This document shows, piece after piece, positions 1 to 9,270 of a stretch of 64,000 nt of DNA. The notes below the pieces were generated by a model. The model did no database searches. It was not told the origin of the DNA and saw only the letters and a program-made list of their open reading frames with translations. This DNA comes from Bacteroidales bacterium UBA5433 (GTDB taxonomy: Bacteria > Bacteroidota > Bacteroidia > Bacteroidales > UBA932), in NCBI GenBank assembly GCA_002427525.1, contig DIRP01000026.1, positions 1 to 64,000 on the forward strand. Direction: 5' to 3'. The first letter of the stretch is position 1; every line of letters begins with the position of its first letter. The position numbers and the translations under genes are program-made.

Positions 1-15
1 TCCGCAAAGGGGTTG

Positions 16-48
16 CAAAGATAAGTGTTTTATTTTTGTTTCTCCAAA
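16..48 (-). promoter_or_regulatory. Bacteroidetes-type promoter reading off the left edge
   Basis: On the minus strand a TTTG box (complement of 45-48) is followed after 21 bases by TATCTTTG (complement of 16-23). This fits the Bacteroidetes primary-sigma consensus TTTG-N19-21-TAnnTTTG. It implies a divergently transcribed gene that starts beyond the left edge of the window. The gene itself is not visible. Confidence 0.55.
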
Positions 49-102
49 TGTTTTTCGAAAAAAACATACAAATTCTTAAAAAATAGATACAATAATTATG
101 CC

Positions 103-110
103 TATCTTTG
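103..110 (+). promoter_or_regulatory. -7 element upstream of the glycosyltransferase gene
   Basis: TATCTTTG matches the Bacteroidetes -7 consensus TAnnTTTG and lies 51 bases before the start codon at 162. No clear TTTG box is seen 19-21 bases upstream. It probably drives the three-gene operon at 162-3213. Confidence 0.5.
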
Positions 111-161
111 ATGCACTGTTGAAAACCAGGCATCTGTTAATATACAAAAGATTTAAAACTT

Positions 162-893
162 ATGCAAGAAAGGAATTTAGTAATCATTCCAACCTATAAT
201 GAAAAGGAAAATGCAGAAAAAATAATCCGAACTGTTTTTGCATTAGACGTGCCTTTTCATATCCTGATAGTTGACGACAACTCTCCCGATGGTACCGCCG
301 AAATCGTTCGTTCCCTTATTCCAGAATTTACAGGCAGGCTGCATATGATAGAACGCGAGGGAAAATTGGGTCTGGGAACAGCCTATCTGGCAGGTTTCAC
401 ATGGGGACTGGAGCAAGGTTACGATTACCTTATAGAAATGGATGCCGATTTTTCACACAATCCACAGGATCTTCCCCGGCTTATCGATGCATGCCGGCAG
501 GGAGCTCATGTATCCATAGGCTCACGCTACAGCAAAGGAATAAGCGTGATTAACTGGCCCATTGGACGTGTGCTTATGTCCTGGTTTGCATCTGTATTCG
601 TCAGGACTATCTTACGTATGCCAATTTATGACTGTACGGCAGGCTTTATCTGTTACCACCGCACTGTGTTGGAAAGCATTGATTTTGACTGGGTGAAAAT
701 GAAGGGATACGGGTTCCAGATATCCATGAAATATTTCGCCTACAAACTGGGCTTTACAGTAGTAGAAGTTCCTATCATTTTTATTGACAGAACGGAAGGA
801 ACTTCCAAAATGAGCAGCGGTATTTTTGGTGAAGCGTTTTGGGGCGTTCTCAAGCTCCGCTTTAAAAGATTTCCAAAAAAACAAAAGAAATAA
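162..893 (+). CDS. polyprenol-phosphate mannosyltransferase-like family 2 glycosyltransferase
   Basis: This 243-residue protein looks like a dolichol/polyprenol-phosphate mannose synthase (DPM1-like GT2), which moves a sugar from a nucleotide donor onto a lipid phosphate at the inner face of the cytoplasmic membrane. Seen in the sequence: IPTYNE near residues 9-14, the donor-binding DDNSPDGT at 38-45, the metal-binding DAD at 94-96, GSRY at 120-123 and the YDCTAGF acceptor-side motif at 156-162. It lacks the C-terminal membrane helices of longer bacterial relatives, so it is a single-domain form. It is first in a tight operon with dihydroorotase (gap 9 bases). The sugar donor is not determined by the sequence; mannose is inferred from the family. 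Confidence 0.88.
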   Translation: MQERNLVIIPTYNEKENAEKIIRTVFALDVPFHILIVDDNSPDGTAEIVRSLIPEFTGRLHMIEREGKLGLGTAYLAGFTWGLEQGYDYLIEMDADFSHNPQDLPRLIDACRQGAHVSIGSRYSKGISVINWPIGRVLMSWFASVFVRTILRMPIYDCTAGFICYHRTVLESIDFDWVKMKGYGFQISMKYFAYKLGFTVVEVPIIFIDRTEGTSKMSSGIFGEAFWGVLKLRFKRFPKKQKK

Positions 894-902
894 CCCTATC
901 CT

Positions 903-2246
903 ATGCAAACGCTCATTCGCAATGCCACCATCGTAAATGAGGGGTCTGTACGCACAGGCTGTGTAATCCTGGAAGGAAAACGCATTGTTTTTGTTTTGTA
1001 CGGAAAAAATGCCGGCGAAAAAGCAGAAAAATTATGTACTCCCTCATGCAGGATAATAGATGCAGAAGGCTATTATTTGTTACCGGGCATTATTGATGAT
1101 CAGGTTCATTTTCGCGAACCGGGACAACCGCAAAAAGGATCTATGGAAACGGAGAGCCGGGCTGCCTTGCTGGGCGGAGTTACGGGTGTTCTGGATATGC
1201 CAAACAATACACCTGCCGTGACAACGGTAGCTGCTCTACAAGAAAAATACAGGTTGGCGGCAAATAACATGTACGTCAATTATGGGTTTTATATGGGTGC
1301 TACCAACACCAACGTACATGATGTACTGACACCCGGTCTGCCCGGGTGCGGATTAAAAATTTTCATGGGTTCTTCTACAGGAAATATGCTGGTTAACGAC
1401 CCGGCCGTGCTGGATATTTATTTCAAAGAATTCCGGGGAATTATTGCTACCCATTGCGAAGAAGAATCTATTATCCGTGACAACCTGGAATCTGCCCGCT
1501 CCCTGTATCCCGATGGTATTCCCTGGCCAATGCACAGTACCATTCGGAGCCGCACAGCTTGTATAGTATCCACACGGAAAGCTCTGGAACTTGCATTGAA
1601 ACACCACAGCCGGCTGCACATACTTCATATATCCACAAAAGAAGAAATTGACATGGTATGTGCTGCACGCCGAATCAATCCCGGCATCAGCTGTGAAGCA
1701 GCCCTGCCTCATTTGTGGTTTACAGACGCCGATTACAACACCTATGGATCCCTTGTAAAATGCAATCCTTCCCTTAAAACAAGCGCAGACAGAGAAGCCC
1801 TGCAGAAAGCCGTTGACAACAGAACCATACAGGTTATAGGGTCAGATCATGCCCCCCACACATTTGAGGAAAAACAAAACACGTATCCGGATGCTCCGTC
1901 CGGAATTCCTCTTATTCAACATACCTGTCAAATGCTTATGGAATTAGTGAAAAAGAAGCAACTCTCCCTCACCTCTGTAGCTGATGCCTGTTGCCACGAA
2001 CCGGCCCGCTTGTTTGGTATCAAAGAACGCGGTTTTATTCGTGAAGGGTACTTTGCAGACCTAATTATAGTTGACCCCCGTACAGAGCACCGGGTTACCA
2101 AATCTGAATTGGAAACAACCTGCCATTGGAGTCCTCTGGAAGGACATCTTTTTTCTACTTCCGTGACACATGTCTTTGTAAACGGAACTTTAGCCGTGGA
2201 AAATGGCAGCATTCTTCAAAAACCCCCTGTATCAGCCCTAATCTAA
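903..2246 (+). CDS. pyrC: dihydroorotase
   Basis: Dihydroorotase closes carbamoyl-aspartate to dihydroorotate, the third step of pyrimidine synthesis, in the cytosol. The 447-residue length and the amidohydrolase layout fit the type I (PyrC/AllB-like) class. Visible metal-site residues are His69 in the QVHFREPG segment, a candidate carboxylated Lys151 in GLKIFMGSSTG, His183 in ATHCEE, His241 in LHILHIST and Asp314 in GSDHAPH. The usual HxH pair of the first strand is here QxH (Gln67, His69), so one expected ligand is replaced. It sits between the glycosyltransferase and a transporter with very short gaps (9 and 1 bases), suggesting co-transcription. Confidence 0.93.
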   Translation: MQTLIRNATIVNEGSVRTGCVILEGKRIVFVLYGKNAGEKAEKLCTPSCRIIDAEGYYLLPGIIDDQVHFREPGQPQKGSMETESRAALLGGVTGVLDMPNNTPAVTTVAALQEKYRLAANNMYVNYGFYMGATNTNVHDVLTPGLPGCGLKIFMGSSTGNMLVNDPAVLDIYFKEFRGIIATHCEEESIIRDNLESARSLYPDGIPWPMHSTIRSRTACIVSTRKALELALKHHSRLHILHISTKEEIDMVCAARRINPGISCEAALPHLWFTDADYNTYGSLVKCNPSLKTSADREALQKAVDNRTIQVIGSDHAPHTFEEKQNTYPDAPSGIPLIQHTCQMLMELVKKKQLSLTSVADACCHEPARLFGIKERGFIREGYFADLIIVDPRTEHRVTKSELETTCHWSPLEGHLFSTSVTHVFVNGTLAVENGSILQKPPVSALI

Positions 2247-2247
2247 C

Positions 2248-3213
2248 ATGAACAAAAAACGCCTGAGAGCTTACGTATTAATATGTATCACCATTATTTT
2301 TTGGGGTGTCTCTTTTTTCTGGACTAACCGGTTGCTTAATCTGGGCATCCCTGTTTTCTTCCTGATCTTCACAAGAATTTCTCTTGCAGCCCTCATTTTG
2401 TTTGTGACAGGACGGTCTTTAGGACTCATTGAAAAGCTGAGAAGAAAGAAAGACCTGCTGTGGTTTTTTGCTCTGGCCCTTATGGAACCGTTCTTTTATT
2501 TTATTGGCGAAACCTACGGGGTAAAACTTACGGCAAGTCCCAGCCTTACGTCTGCTATTGTGTCCAGCATACCTATTTTTGGTCTGATTGCAGGAGTTAC
2601 CTTTTATAAAGAAAAAGTAAGCGTAAAAAACATCATTGGTATTTTTTTGACAGTTCCCGGCTTGTTGATGGTAATATTTGGCAAATGGGGATTTAATCTG
2701 ACAAATGCGGAAGGTATGTCCGGCACAAATATGCCGCTGGGTATTGCTTTCCTCTTTATGTCTGTTCTGGCTGCTGTAGGACATACCGTGATTATCAAAA
2801 GAATGACCATGTACTACAACGCCTTTACAGTCACGTTTTACCAACACGCACTGGGGGCTTTGTATTTTATTCTGCCCATGCTCCTTTACGATATACCCAA
2901 GATGGACGTCCCGGCCGTGTTGACAGACTGGAACTTTTGGTACCCCATCCTTATACTGGCTGTATTTTGTTCCAGTCTTGCGTTCTTCTTATTTACCCTG
3001 TCTATTAAAGAACTGGGGATTACCCGTACCAATACATTTATAGCCATCATTCCCATTGTAACGGCCATTACAGGGGTGTTGCTGGGAATTGAAACCATCG
3101 AGTGGATTCAGGGAGTTGGAATTGTGGTGGTGGTGGGCGGAGTCATTCTATCGCAATTGCGTTCCGATAATCAATTGCATTCCGATACTCAATCGCGCTC
3201 CAGGCGTAACTGA
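2248..3213 (+). CDS. EamA/DMT-family membrane transporter
   Basis: This 321-residue protein is strongly hydrophobic with about ten predicted membrane helices arranged as two EamA repeats (roughly residues 8-145 and 160-308), the pattern of drug/metabolite exporters in the inner membrane. The substrate cannot be told from sequence. The gene starts 1 base after dihydroorotase ends, so it is the last gene of the operon. Its 3' end overlaps the convergent tex gene by 25 bases, and its last 15 or so residues are polar with a repeated SD/S-rich pattern, consistent with a drifted tail in the overlap. Confidence 0.88.
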   Translation: MNKKRLRAYVLICITIIFWGVSFFWTNRLLNLGIPVFFLIFTRISLAALILFVTGRSLGLIEKLRRKKDLLWFFALALMEPFFYFIGETYGVKLTASPSLTSAIVSSIPIFGLIAGVTFYKEKVSVKNIIGIFLTVPGLLMVIFGKWGFNLTNAEGMSGTNMPLGIAFLFMSVLAAVGHTVIIKRMTMYYNAFTVTFYQHALGALYFILPMLLYDIPKMDVPAVLTDWNFWYPILILAVFCSSLAFFLFTLSIKELGITRTNTFIAIIPIVTAITGVLLGIETIEWIQGVGIVVVVGGVILSQLRSDNQLHSDTQSRSRRN

Positions 3214-5345
3214 ATTCTGTTCCGTTCGGGATCCACTTTCAGGACCCTGACCATAACATGTTCATGCAATTTGACCACATCAAGGGGATTGTGAACGTAT
3301 TTACGTCCCATCTGGGAAACGTGAATAAGACCATCCTGCTTGATACCAATATTGACAAAAGCTCCAAAGTCAGTTACGTTGCTTACGATTCCCGGCAGAA
3401 CCATTCCTTCCTTCAGGTCGTCAATGGATAGGATGGAATTGTCAAATTCCCACACCTTGATGATTTCCCGGGGGTCACGTCCCGGTTTGTCCAGTTCTGC
3501 CATAATGTCATGTAAGGTGGGCATGCCAGCTTCTTCTGTAACGTAACGCTTCAAGTCAATTGTTTTGCGTAATTCTTCCGATTCCACCAATTGGTTTATG
3601 GTTACGCCCAAATCTTCGGCAATTTGCCTGACTAAAGGATAACGTTCCGGATGAACGCCTGTATTGTCCAGAATATCCTGTGCACCCGGGATACGTAAAA
3701 ATCCCGCGCATTGTTCATAAGCTTTTTCTCCAAGCCTGGGCACTTGTTTCAAATCCTCCCTGCATGCAAACGGACCGTTGTTTTTTCTGTATTCTACAAT
3801 ATTCTGTGCCAACCGCGGACCCAGTCCGGACACATAAGTAAGCAACCTGTGGCTGGCCGTATTCAGGTTCACCCCCACATGGTTTACACACAATTCCACC
3901 GTCTGATCTAAGCTTTCTTGCAACAGAGTCTGGTTAATATCGTGTTGGTACTGGCCTACTCCCAAAGATTTGGGGTCAATCTTAACCAATTCTGCCAGCG
4001 GGTCCATAAGCCTCCTTCCAATAGAAACAGCTCCGCGTACCGTTACATCGTAATCCGGAAACTCTTCCCTGCCCGCAGGTGATGCAGAATATACGCTGGC
4101 TCCATCTTCATTAACAGAGTAAATCTGTATTTTATGTGGAAAGGCTATTTTCTTTAAGAATTGCTCCGTTTCACGTCCTGCTGTTCCGTTTCCAACAGCT
4201 ATGACCTGAATTTTATAGGCTTCAACCAATTGTGATACCTTACGCATCGCCTGGCTACGCTCATTTCTGGGGGGATGCGGATAAATAGTATCGTTGTGGA
4301 GCAAGTCTCCCTGTTCGTTCAGACATACTACTTTGCAGCCTGTACGAAAACCGGGGTCAATCGCAAGAACTTTTTTTTGTCCCAAAGGAGGTGCTAACAA
4401 CAATTGCCGCAGGTTTTCCTGAAATACCTGAACCGAGGCGCGATCTGCTTTGTCTTTGTAATAATTCAGCACCTGATTTTCAATGGAGGGGTGCATCAAC
4501 CGCCGGTACCCGTCGGCTAAGGCTTCTTTCATATGCCAGCGTGCCTGTGCATGTCCTTCTTTCTGTCCGGCATCCCGGTTTTCAGATAAAAAAACTTTCT
4601 CTACCTGTGCCAACGGGGCCTGCTCCGGCCAAGGCTTCAGAGCAATAGATACAACACCTTCTTTATGAGCTCTGAGCAACGCAAGCAACCTGTGCGGTGC
4701 TATAGAGCGAAGGACCTCTGTGTAATCAAAATAATTGCGGTACTTATCGCCTTCCTCTTCTTTGTCTTTTTGTACTTTGGAGACAATTCTTCCCTCCTTT
4801 TGGTACATATTCCGGATTTGCTCACGCAAGCCGGCATGTTCACTGGCAACCTCTGCTATGATGTCGCGGGCACCGGCAAGAGCTTCTTCTGCATCGGCTA
4901 CCTCGGGGCCTGTATAGCTTTGTGCCAGCTGCAGGCAATCATCGGAAGTGTTGTCCATAATAGCCAGAGCCAAAGGTTCCAGTCCCCTGCTGCGTGCAAG
5001 CCAGGCACGTGTTTTCCGTTTGGGTCTGAAAGGCAGGTACAAATCTTCCAACCGGTTCATTTGCCAACAGTTGTCAATAGCATCCCGTAATTCAGGTGTC
5101 ATTTTTTCCTGTTCTTCAATAGAACGGAGGATGGCTTCTTTTCGTTTGTCCAGCTCCCGGTAGTTTTCCCATAACATTTTTACGGCAGCCACCTGTACCT
5201 CGTCCAGCGATCCGGTTGCTTCTTTACGGTAACGACTTACAAAGGGAATGGTTGCTCCGTCTGCAAACAATGCGATGGTATGTTCCACCTGCCACTCTTT
5301 AATGTGCAGCTCGGATGCAATAAGTTCAAGATGTTTTTTATTCAT
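3189..5345 (-). CDS. tex: Tex-family RNA-binding protein with S1 domain
   Basis: Tex is a cytosolic nucleic-acid-binding protein involved in transcription and RNA turnover. The chosen start, at 5345, gives 718 residues beginning MNKKHLELIASEL, which matches the helical N-terminus of the family; an upstream in-frame ATG at 5402 would add 19 residues that run through the ClC coding region and do not look conserved. Domains seen in order: N-terminal helix-turn-helix (ATIPFVSRYRKEATG), a YqgF/RNase H-like fold (VLAIDPGFRTGCK), helix-hairpin-helix (VSGLGPRLAQNIVEYR) and a C-terminal S1 domain (VTDFGAFVNIG...LIHVSQM). It overlaps the upstream ClC gene by 8 bases, implying translational coupling, and overlaps the convergent transporter at its 3' end. 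Confidence 0.93.
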   Translation of the reverse strand: MNKKHLELIASELHIKEWQVEHTIALFADGATIPFVSRYRKEATGSLDEVQVAAVKMLWENYRELDKRKEAILRSIEEQEKMTPELRDAIDNCWQMNRLEDLYLPFRPKRKTRAWLARSRGLEPLALAIMDNTSDDCLQLAQSYTGPEVADAEEALAGARDIIAEVASEHAGLREQIRNMYQKEGRIVSKVQKDKEEEGDKYRNYFDYTEVLRSIAPHRLLALLRAHKEGVVSIALKPWPEQAPLAQVEKVFLSENRDAGQKEGHAQARWHMKEALADGYRRLMHPSIENQVLNYYKDKADRASVQVFQENLRQLLLAPPLGQKKVLAIDPGFRTGCKVVCLNEQGDLLHNDTIYPHPPRNERSQAMRKVSQLVEAYKIQVIAVGNGTAGRETEQFLKKIAFPHKIQIYSVNEDGASVYSASPAGREEFPDYDVTVRGAVSIGRRLMDPLAELVKIDPKSLGVGQYQHDINQTLLQESLDQTVELCVNHVGVNLNTASHRLLTYVSGLGPRLAQNIVEYRKNNGPFACREDLKQVPRLGEKAYEQCAGFLRIPGAQDILDNTGVHPERYPLVRQIAEDLGVTINQLVESEELRKTIDLKRYVTEEAGMPTLHDIMAELDKPGRDPREIIKVWEFDNSILSIDDLKEGMVLPGIVSNVTDFGAFVNIGIKQDGLIHVSQMGRKYVHNPLDVVKLHEHVMVRVLKVDPERNRIQLRLERD

Positions 5346-7113
5346 GCGAAACCTGGGATAATTGTTCCCGGTAAGCAGAAAAGATACGCGATTTTGAAAC
5401 AAATCCCAAATAACGGGACTCGTGGTCCAAAACAGGCAGATTCCACGCTCCGGAATGTTCGAATTTTTGCATTACGCTTTCCATACGTTCATCCACAAAA
5501 ACATAATCCAGCGGCCGGTGCATCAATTCATATACATAAACTGTTCTGTACAGTTCCCTACGGAACATAATGGGGCGTATATCGTCCAAAGTAACAATTC
5601 CCTGCAGATGGCCTTCGGTATCTGTTACCGGAAACAAGTTTCTTTTGCTTTTCTCCACCACCTCTACCAGTTTCTCCAACGAATAATCTGGATGGACGGT
5701 AACGAAATCACTTTCAATAATATCTGATGTTTTAAGCAAGGTCAAAACAGCTTGGTCGCTGTCGTGCGTAAGCAATTTTCCTTCTTTGGCAAGACGTTTT
5801 GTATAAATGGAGTATGGCTCAAATTGACGTACCGTAACAAAAGAACAGACAGCCGTAATGATCAAAGGCATCAACAGCTGGTACCCTCCGGTTAACTCGG
5901 CAATCAGAAATATTGCTGTCAAGGGTGCCTGCATAACCCCCGACATAAGACCGGCCATGCCTACCAAAGCAAAATTGGACTCGGGTAAAACACATATCCC
6001 GGAAATGTTAAGAACCCGGGCCAATACAAACCCCAAAACCCCACCCATAAACAGCGTAGGACCAAAAGTGCCCCCTACCCCTCCGCCTGCATTGGTAAAG
6101 GACATAGCAAAAACTTTCAGCAACAATACACAAGAGAAGAACACCGGGATAAACCACACGCTGTTGCTAAGCGAACCGTAAATAAGGCTGTCAACAGCCC
6201 CTTCCACATTGTTGTTCAGCAAAGCGGAAAGAGATCCGTATCCTTCTCCGTACAACGGGGGAAACAACACAATAAGAAGGCCCAGCGTAAGGGCCGATAT
6301 TGCCCAACGCGAATACTCGTTTTTAATACCCGAGATACGGCCTTCCAACCACAAGGTCGTGCGTGTAAAGAAAAGACTGACAAACCCGCATGTGACTCCC
6401 AACAGCAGATAATAAGGTATGTTGGCCACAACAAAAGGAGCTGTGGAGCTGGCAAAACTCACTTCTCCTCCCATAATGAGTGAAGCTACAGCCGTTGCTG
6501 TAATGGAAGCAGTCAGCAAGGGGATAATGGATCCGAGGGTCAGATTGAAAAGCAGGATCTCAAAGCAAAACAGAACACCTGCCAGCGGGGCTTTAAAAAT
6601 GCCGGCAATGGCTGCCGCTGCACCGCAGCAGACCAACAGTGTGACGCTCCGGTAGTTCATTCCCAGTTTTCTTCCCACATTGGATCCAATAGCAGCCCCT
6701 GTATATACAATGGGTGCTTCTGCCCCCACACTTCCTCCAAAACCAATAGTCATGGCACTGGCTAAAATAGATGTATAGCAATTGTGCCTTTTAATCAACG
6801 ATTTATTGCAGGAAATAGCCTCCAGAACACGGGTTACTCCATGAGATATATTGTCTTTTACAAAATATTTTACAAAAAGTAAGGACAGCAACATGCCCAG
6901 ACCGGGCAAAAGAAAATAAGTCAGACTTTCAGCCGGCAAACTGACATGCGTTGTTAACAGATCTTTAATAAACTGGATAAACAACTTGAGCATAACAGCG
7001 GCTAATCCGCTGAGAAGCCCAATAACCAGAGACAGCACCAAAAGGAGTGTGGATTCGGGTAAACTCTTAATCTTCTTCCATATCTTCTGCAACATCTGTA
7101 AAGCTTGAGTCAT
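5338..7113 (-). CDS. ClC-type chloride channel with C-terminal CBS domains
   Basis: An inner-membrane ClC protein: a membrane core of roughly 430 residues followed by two CBS domains. Seen: the gating-Glu motif GAEAP (in place of the common GxEGP), APLAGVLFCFEILL and GGTFGPTLFMGG. At the site of the proton-pathway glutamate E203 of the E. coli exchanger there is an isoleucine, so passive channel activity is more likely than chloride/proton exchange (inference). The reading frame stays open to 7203, but the first 30 residues of that longer frame lie within the coding end of the upstream gene; I place the start at 7113 (MTQALQ), with 7095 as an alternative, because no clear ribosome-binding site decides it. 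Confidence 0.88.
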   Translation of the reverse strand: MTQALQMLQKIWKKIKSLPESTLLLVLSLVIGLLSGLAAVMLKLFIQFIKDLLTTHVSLPAESLTYFLLPGLGMLLSLLFVKYFVKDNISHGVTRVLEAISCNKSLIKRHNCYTSILASAMTIGFGGSVGAEAPIVYTGAAIGSNVGRKLGMNYRSVTLLVCCGAAAAIAGIFKAPLAGVLFCFEILLFNLTLGSIIPLLTASITATAVASLIMGGEVSFASSTAPFVVANIPYYLLLGVTCGFVSLFFTRTTLWLEGRISGIKNEYSRWAISALTLGLLIVLFPPLYGEGYGSLSALLNNNVEGAVDSLIYGSLSNSVWFIPVFFSCVLLLKVFAMSFTNAGGGVGGTFGPTLFMGGVLGFVLARVLNISGICVLPESNFALVGMAGLMSGVMQAPLTAIFLIAELTGGYQLLMPLIITAVCSFVTVRQFEPYSIYTKRLAKEGKLLTHDSDQAVLTLLKTSDIIESDFVTVHPDYSLEKLVEVVEKSKRNLFPVTDTEGHLQGIVTLDDIRPIMFRRELYRTVYVYELMHRPLDYVFVDERMESVMQKFEHSGAWNLPVLDHESRYLGFVSKSRIFSAYREQLSQVSHE

Positions 7114-7432
7114 CTGTTTCCGGGAAATCAACACTGTCATCGTCTCCCTCGTTATCATCCTCGGAACCGAAAATATCTTTTTCGATTTCATCGTAATCGT
7201 CAACCTTTACGTCAACCTTGACCAAATAAATGGCTTCCGGAATTTCAAACGGAACAGCATAAAAATAGGATCCGTCAGGTTTGTCTACCTTCATGATATC
7301 TCCCATATAGTCGGCATAGCCACGGGGATACTTTTCTTTCCAGACATACACTAATTGGGGCGGCATATTTGCATAGCCAATTACCAACCTTTTCTTATTA
7401 ACCAAGGGTCTTTGTGCCGGAGCTTTTTTCAT
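7067..7432 (-). CDS. conserved-looking small protein with acidic tail, function unknown
   Basis: A 121-residue soluble protein. Residues 1-85 form a mixed, folded-looking region rich in aromatic residues and Pro (VIGYANMPPQLVYVW, YPRGYADYMGD, then YAVPFEIPEAIYLVKVDV); residues 86-121 are almost entirely Asp, Glu and Ser, giving a strongly acidic disordered tail. I recognise no catalytic motif. It lies between argS (59 bases upstream) and the ClC gene, which it overlaps by 47 bases, so it probably belongs to the same transcript. I believe similar proteins occur beside other Bacteroidales genes, but cannot check this here. Confidence 0.75.
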   Translation of the reverse strand: MKKAPAQRPLVNKKRLVIGYANMPPQLVYVWKEKYPRGYADYMGDIMKVDKPDGSYFYAVPFEIPEAIYLVKVDVKVDDYDEIEKDIFGSEDDNEGDDDSVDFPETDDSSFTDVAEDMEED

Positions 7433-7491
7433 AGAGCAAATAAAAAAAACAGATTTTGATGCAATAATACAATATTATTTTGATTTGCAAA

Positions 7492-9270
7492 TTACATCCT
7501 TTCCGGTAATACAATTCCTAGCAAATTCATGGCCGAATCAAGCAACGCTGCTACTTGACCCAAAAGCAAAAGTCTTTGATCCCGCAGCTTGGTGTTTTCT
7601 TCGTGAAGCACAGTTACTTCATGGTAGTATTGGTTAAATTCCCTGGCCAATTCGTAACAGAAATTTGCAATTTGTGCAGGAGAAAACGCTGCTCCGGCTT
7701 CTTCCACTACTTGCGGATACCCTGCCATAAGCCTGATAAGCCGCAATTCTTTTTCCAACATGGGCAACCCGTGCATCCGGGCTTTATAGCCATGCTCCTG
7801 TGCTTTTCTTAAAATGGATTGAATACGTGCGTAGGTATATTGAATGAAAGGTCCTGTGTTCCCGTTGAAGTCTATAGACTCTTTTGGGTCAAACAGCATG
7901 GTTTTTTTGGGATCCACTTTCAGAATAAAATATTTGAGCGCCCCCAACCCCAGTATTTCATACAGCTTATTCTGCTCTTCCGGGGCCATATCTTCCAATT
8001 TGCCCGACTCCTGGGAGGTTTCACGGGCTGTTTCTACCATTTTGTCCATCAAGTCATCTGCATCTACCACCGTACCTTCACGTGATTTCATTTTTCCTTC
8101 CGGTAGCTCTACCATACCGTATGAAAGATGGAACAGGTTGTCCGACCAGGTATAGCCCAGCTTTTTTAAAATGACTTTCAGTACCTGAAAGTGGTAATTT
8201 TGTTCGTTGCCAACCACGTAAACATGGGTATCAAACCGAGATTCGTTATACCGGCTTACTGCGGTACCCAGGTCTTGTGTCATATAAACAGAAGTACCGT
8301 CTGCACGAAGCAACAGTTTCTGATCTAATCCGTTTTCTGTTAGATCACACCAAACAGAACCGTCCGGATTCCTGTAAAAGACCCCGTCTTCCAACCCCTT
8401 CTCTACCAGTTGCTTTCCCAGCAGGTACGTATTGGACTCGTAGTATATTTTATCAAAAGATACCCCAAGCCGCTTGTACGTTTGATCAAATCCTTTGTAC
8501 ACCCAGCCATTCATTTTCTTCCACAAATCCATTACCTTTGGATCTCCTTGCTCCCACTTTACCAACATATCCTGTGCTTCCACAATAACGGGGGCTTCTT
8601 TTTCTGCCTGTTCCCGGAGAATACCTTGTCTTGTAAGTTCTTCTATTTGCTGTTGGTATTTTTCATTAAAAAGAACGTAATAATCGCCTACCAGATGGTC
8701 TCCTTTTTTTTCTGCCGTTTCCGGCGTTTCGTTCTTCCCCCATTTTTGCCAGGCCAGCATAGATTTGCTGATATGAATTCCCCTGTCGTTAACAAGATTT
8801 ACCTTTATAACCCGGTGGCCATTGGCTTCCATAATCCGGGAAACCGACCAGCCAAGCAAGTTGTTACGAATATGTCCCAGGTGAAGCGGTTTGTTTGTAT
8901 TGGGAGAAGAATATTCCACCATAACAGTCTTTCCGGACGGAGCTTTCATGCCATACTCCGGCGTAGCAGCCATCTGCTGTAAGGTATCTGTCCAGAATTC
9001 CGGAGTCATCTTAAGGTTCAAAAACCCTTGTATTACCTGGAAAGAAGCAATTTCCTGCAACATATCTGTAAGTGCCTGACCCAGCTCCATTCCTGTCTGC
9101 TGGGGAGATTTTCGGCTGATTTTCAGCAGGGTAAAGACCACTACCGTAACATCGCCTTCAAATTCCTTTCGGGTGCCCTGTACCTGTAATAGTTCCGGAT
9201 CCGGAACAGTCCCATACAATTTCAGAACGGCTTCTGCCAAGGCCTCTAGTATGATTGTTTCTGCATTCAT
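7492..9270 (-). CDS. argS: arginyl-tRNA synthetase
   Basis: Class I aminoacyl-tRNA synthetase that charges tRNA-Arg. At 592 residues it has the expected length. Domains: an N-terminal Add-1 type tRNA-binding domain (about 1-100), the Rossmann catalytic domain with the HIGH variant HLGH in KPLHLGHIRNN, the KMSKS-like segment GKMKSREGT, and a C-terminal DALR anticodon-binding domain (QYTYARIQSILRKA onward). Its start overlaps the end of the upstream symporter gene by 4 bases. A tRNA-Arg gene is also in this window (46777-46848). Confidence 0.97.
   Translation of the reverse strand: MNAETIILEALAEAVLKLYGTVPDPELLQVQGTRKEFEGDVTVVVFTLLKISRKSPQQTGMELGQALTDMLQEIASFQVIQGFLNLKMTPEFWTDTLQQMAATPEYGMKAPSGKTVMVEYSSPNTNKPLHLGHIRNNLLGWSVSRIMEANGHRVIKVNLVNDRGIHISKSMLAWQKWGKNETPETAEKKGDHLVGDYYVLFNEKYQQQIEELTRQGILREQAEKEAPVIVEAQDMLVKWEQGDPKVMDLWKKMNGWVYKGFDQTYKRLGVSFDKIYYESNTYLLGKQLVEKGLEDGVFYRNPDGSVWCDLTENGLDQKLLLRADGTSVYMTQDLGTAVSRYNESRFDTHVYVVGNEQNYHFQVLKVILKKLGYTWSDNLFHLSYGMVELPEGKMKSREGTVVDADDLMDKMVETARETSQESGKLEDMAPEEQNKLYEILGLGALKYFILKVDPKKTMLFDPKESIDFNGNTGPFIQYTYARIQSILRKAQEHGYKARMHGLPMLEKELRLIRLMAGYPQVVEEAGAAFSPAQIANFCYELAREFNQYYHEVTVLHEENTKLRDQRLLLLGQVAALLDSAMNLLGIVLPERM

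Noticed and set aside
3141..3213. Short direct repeats (TTCCGAT) at the end of the transporter gene as a functional repeat
   Set aside because: Only two to three short imperfect units in a drifting C-terminus; no structure beyond that is visible.
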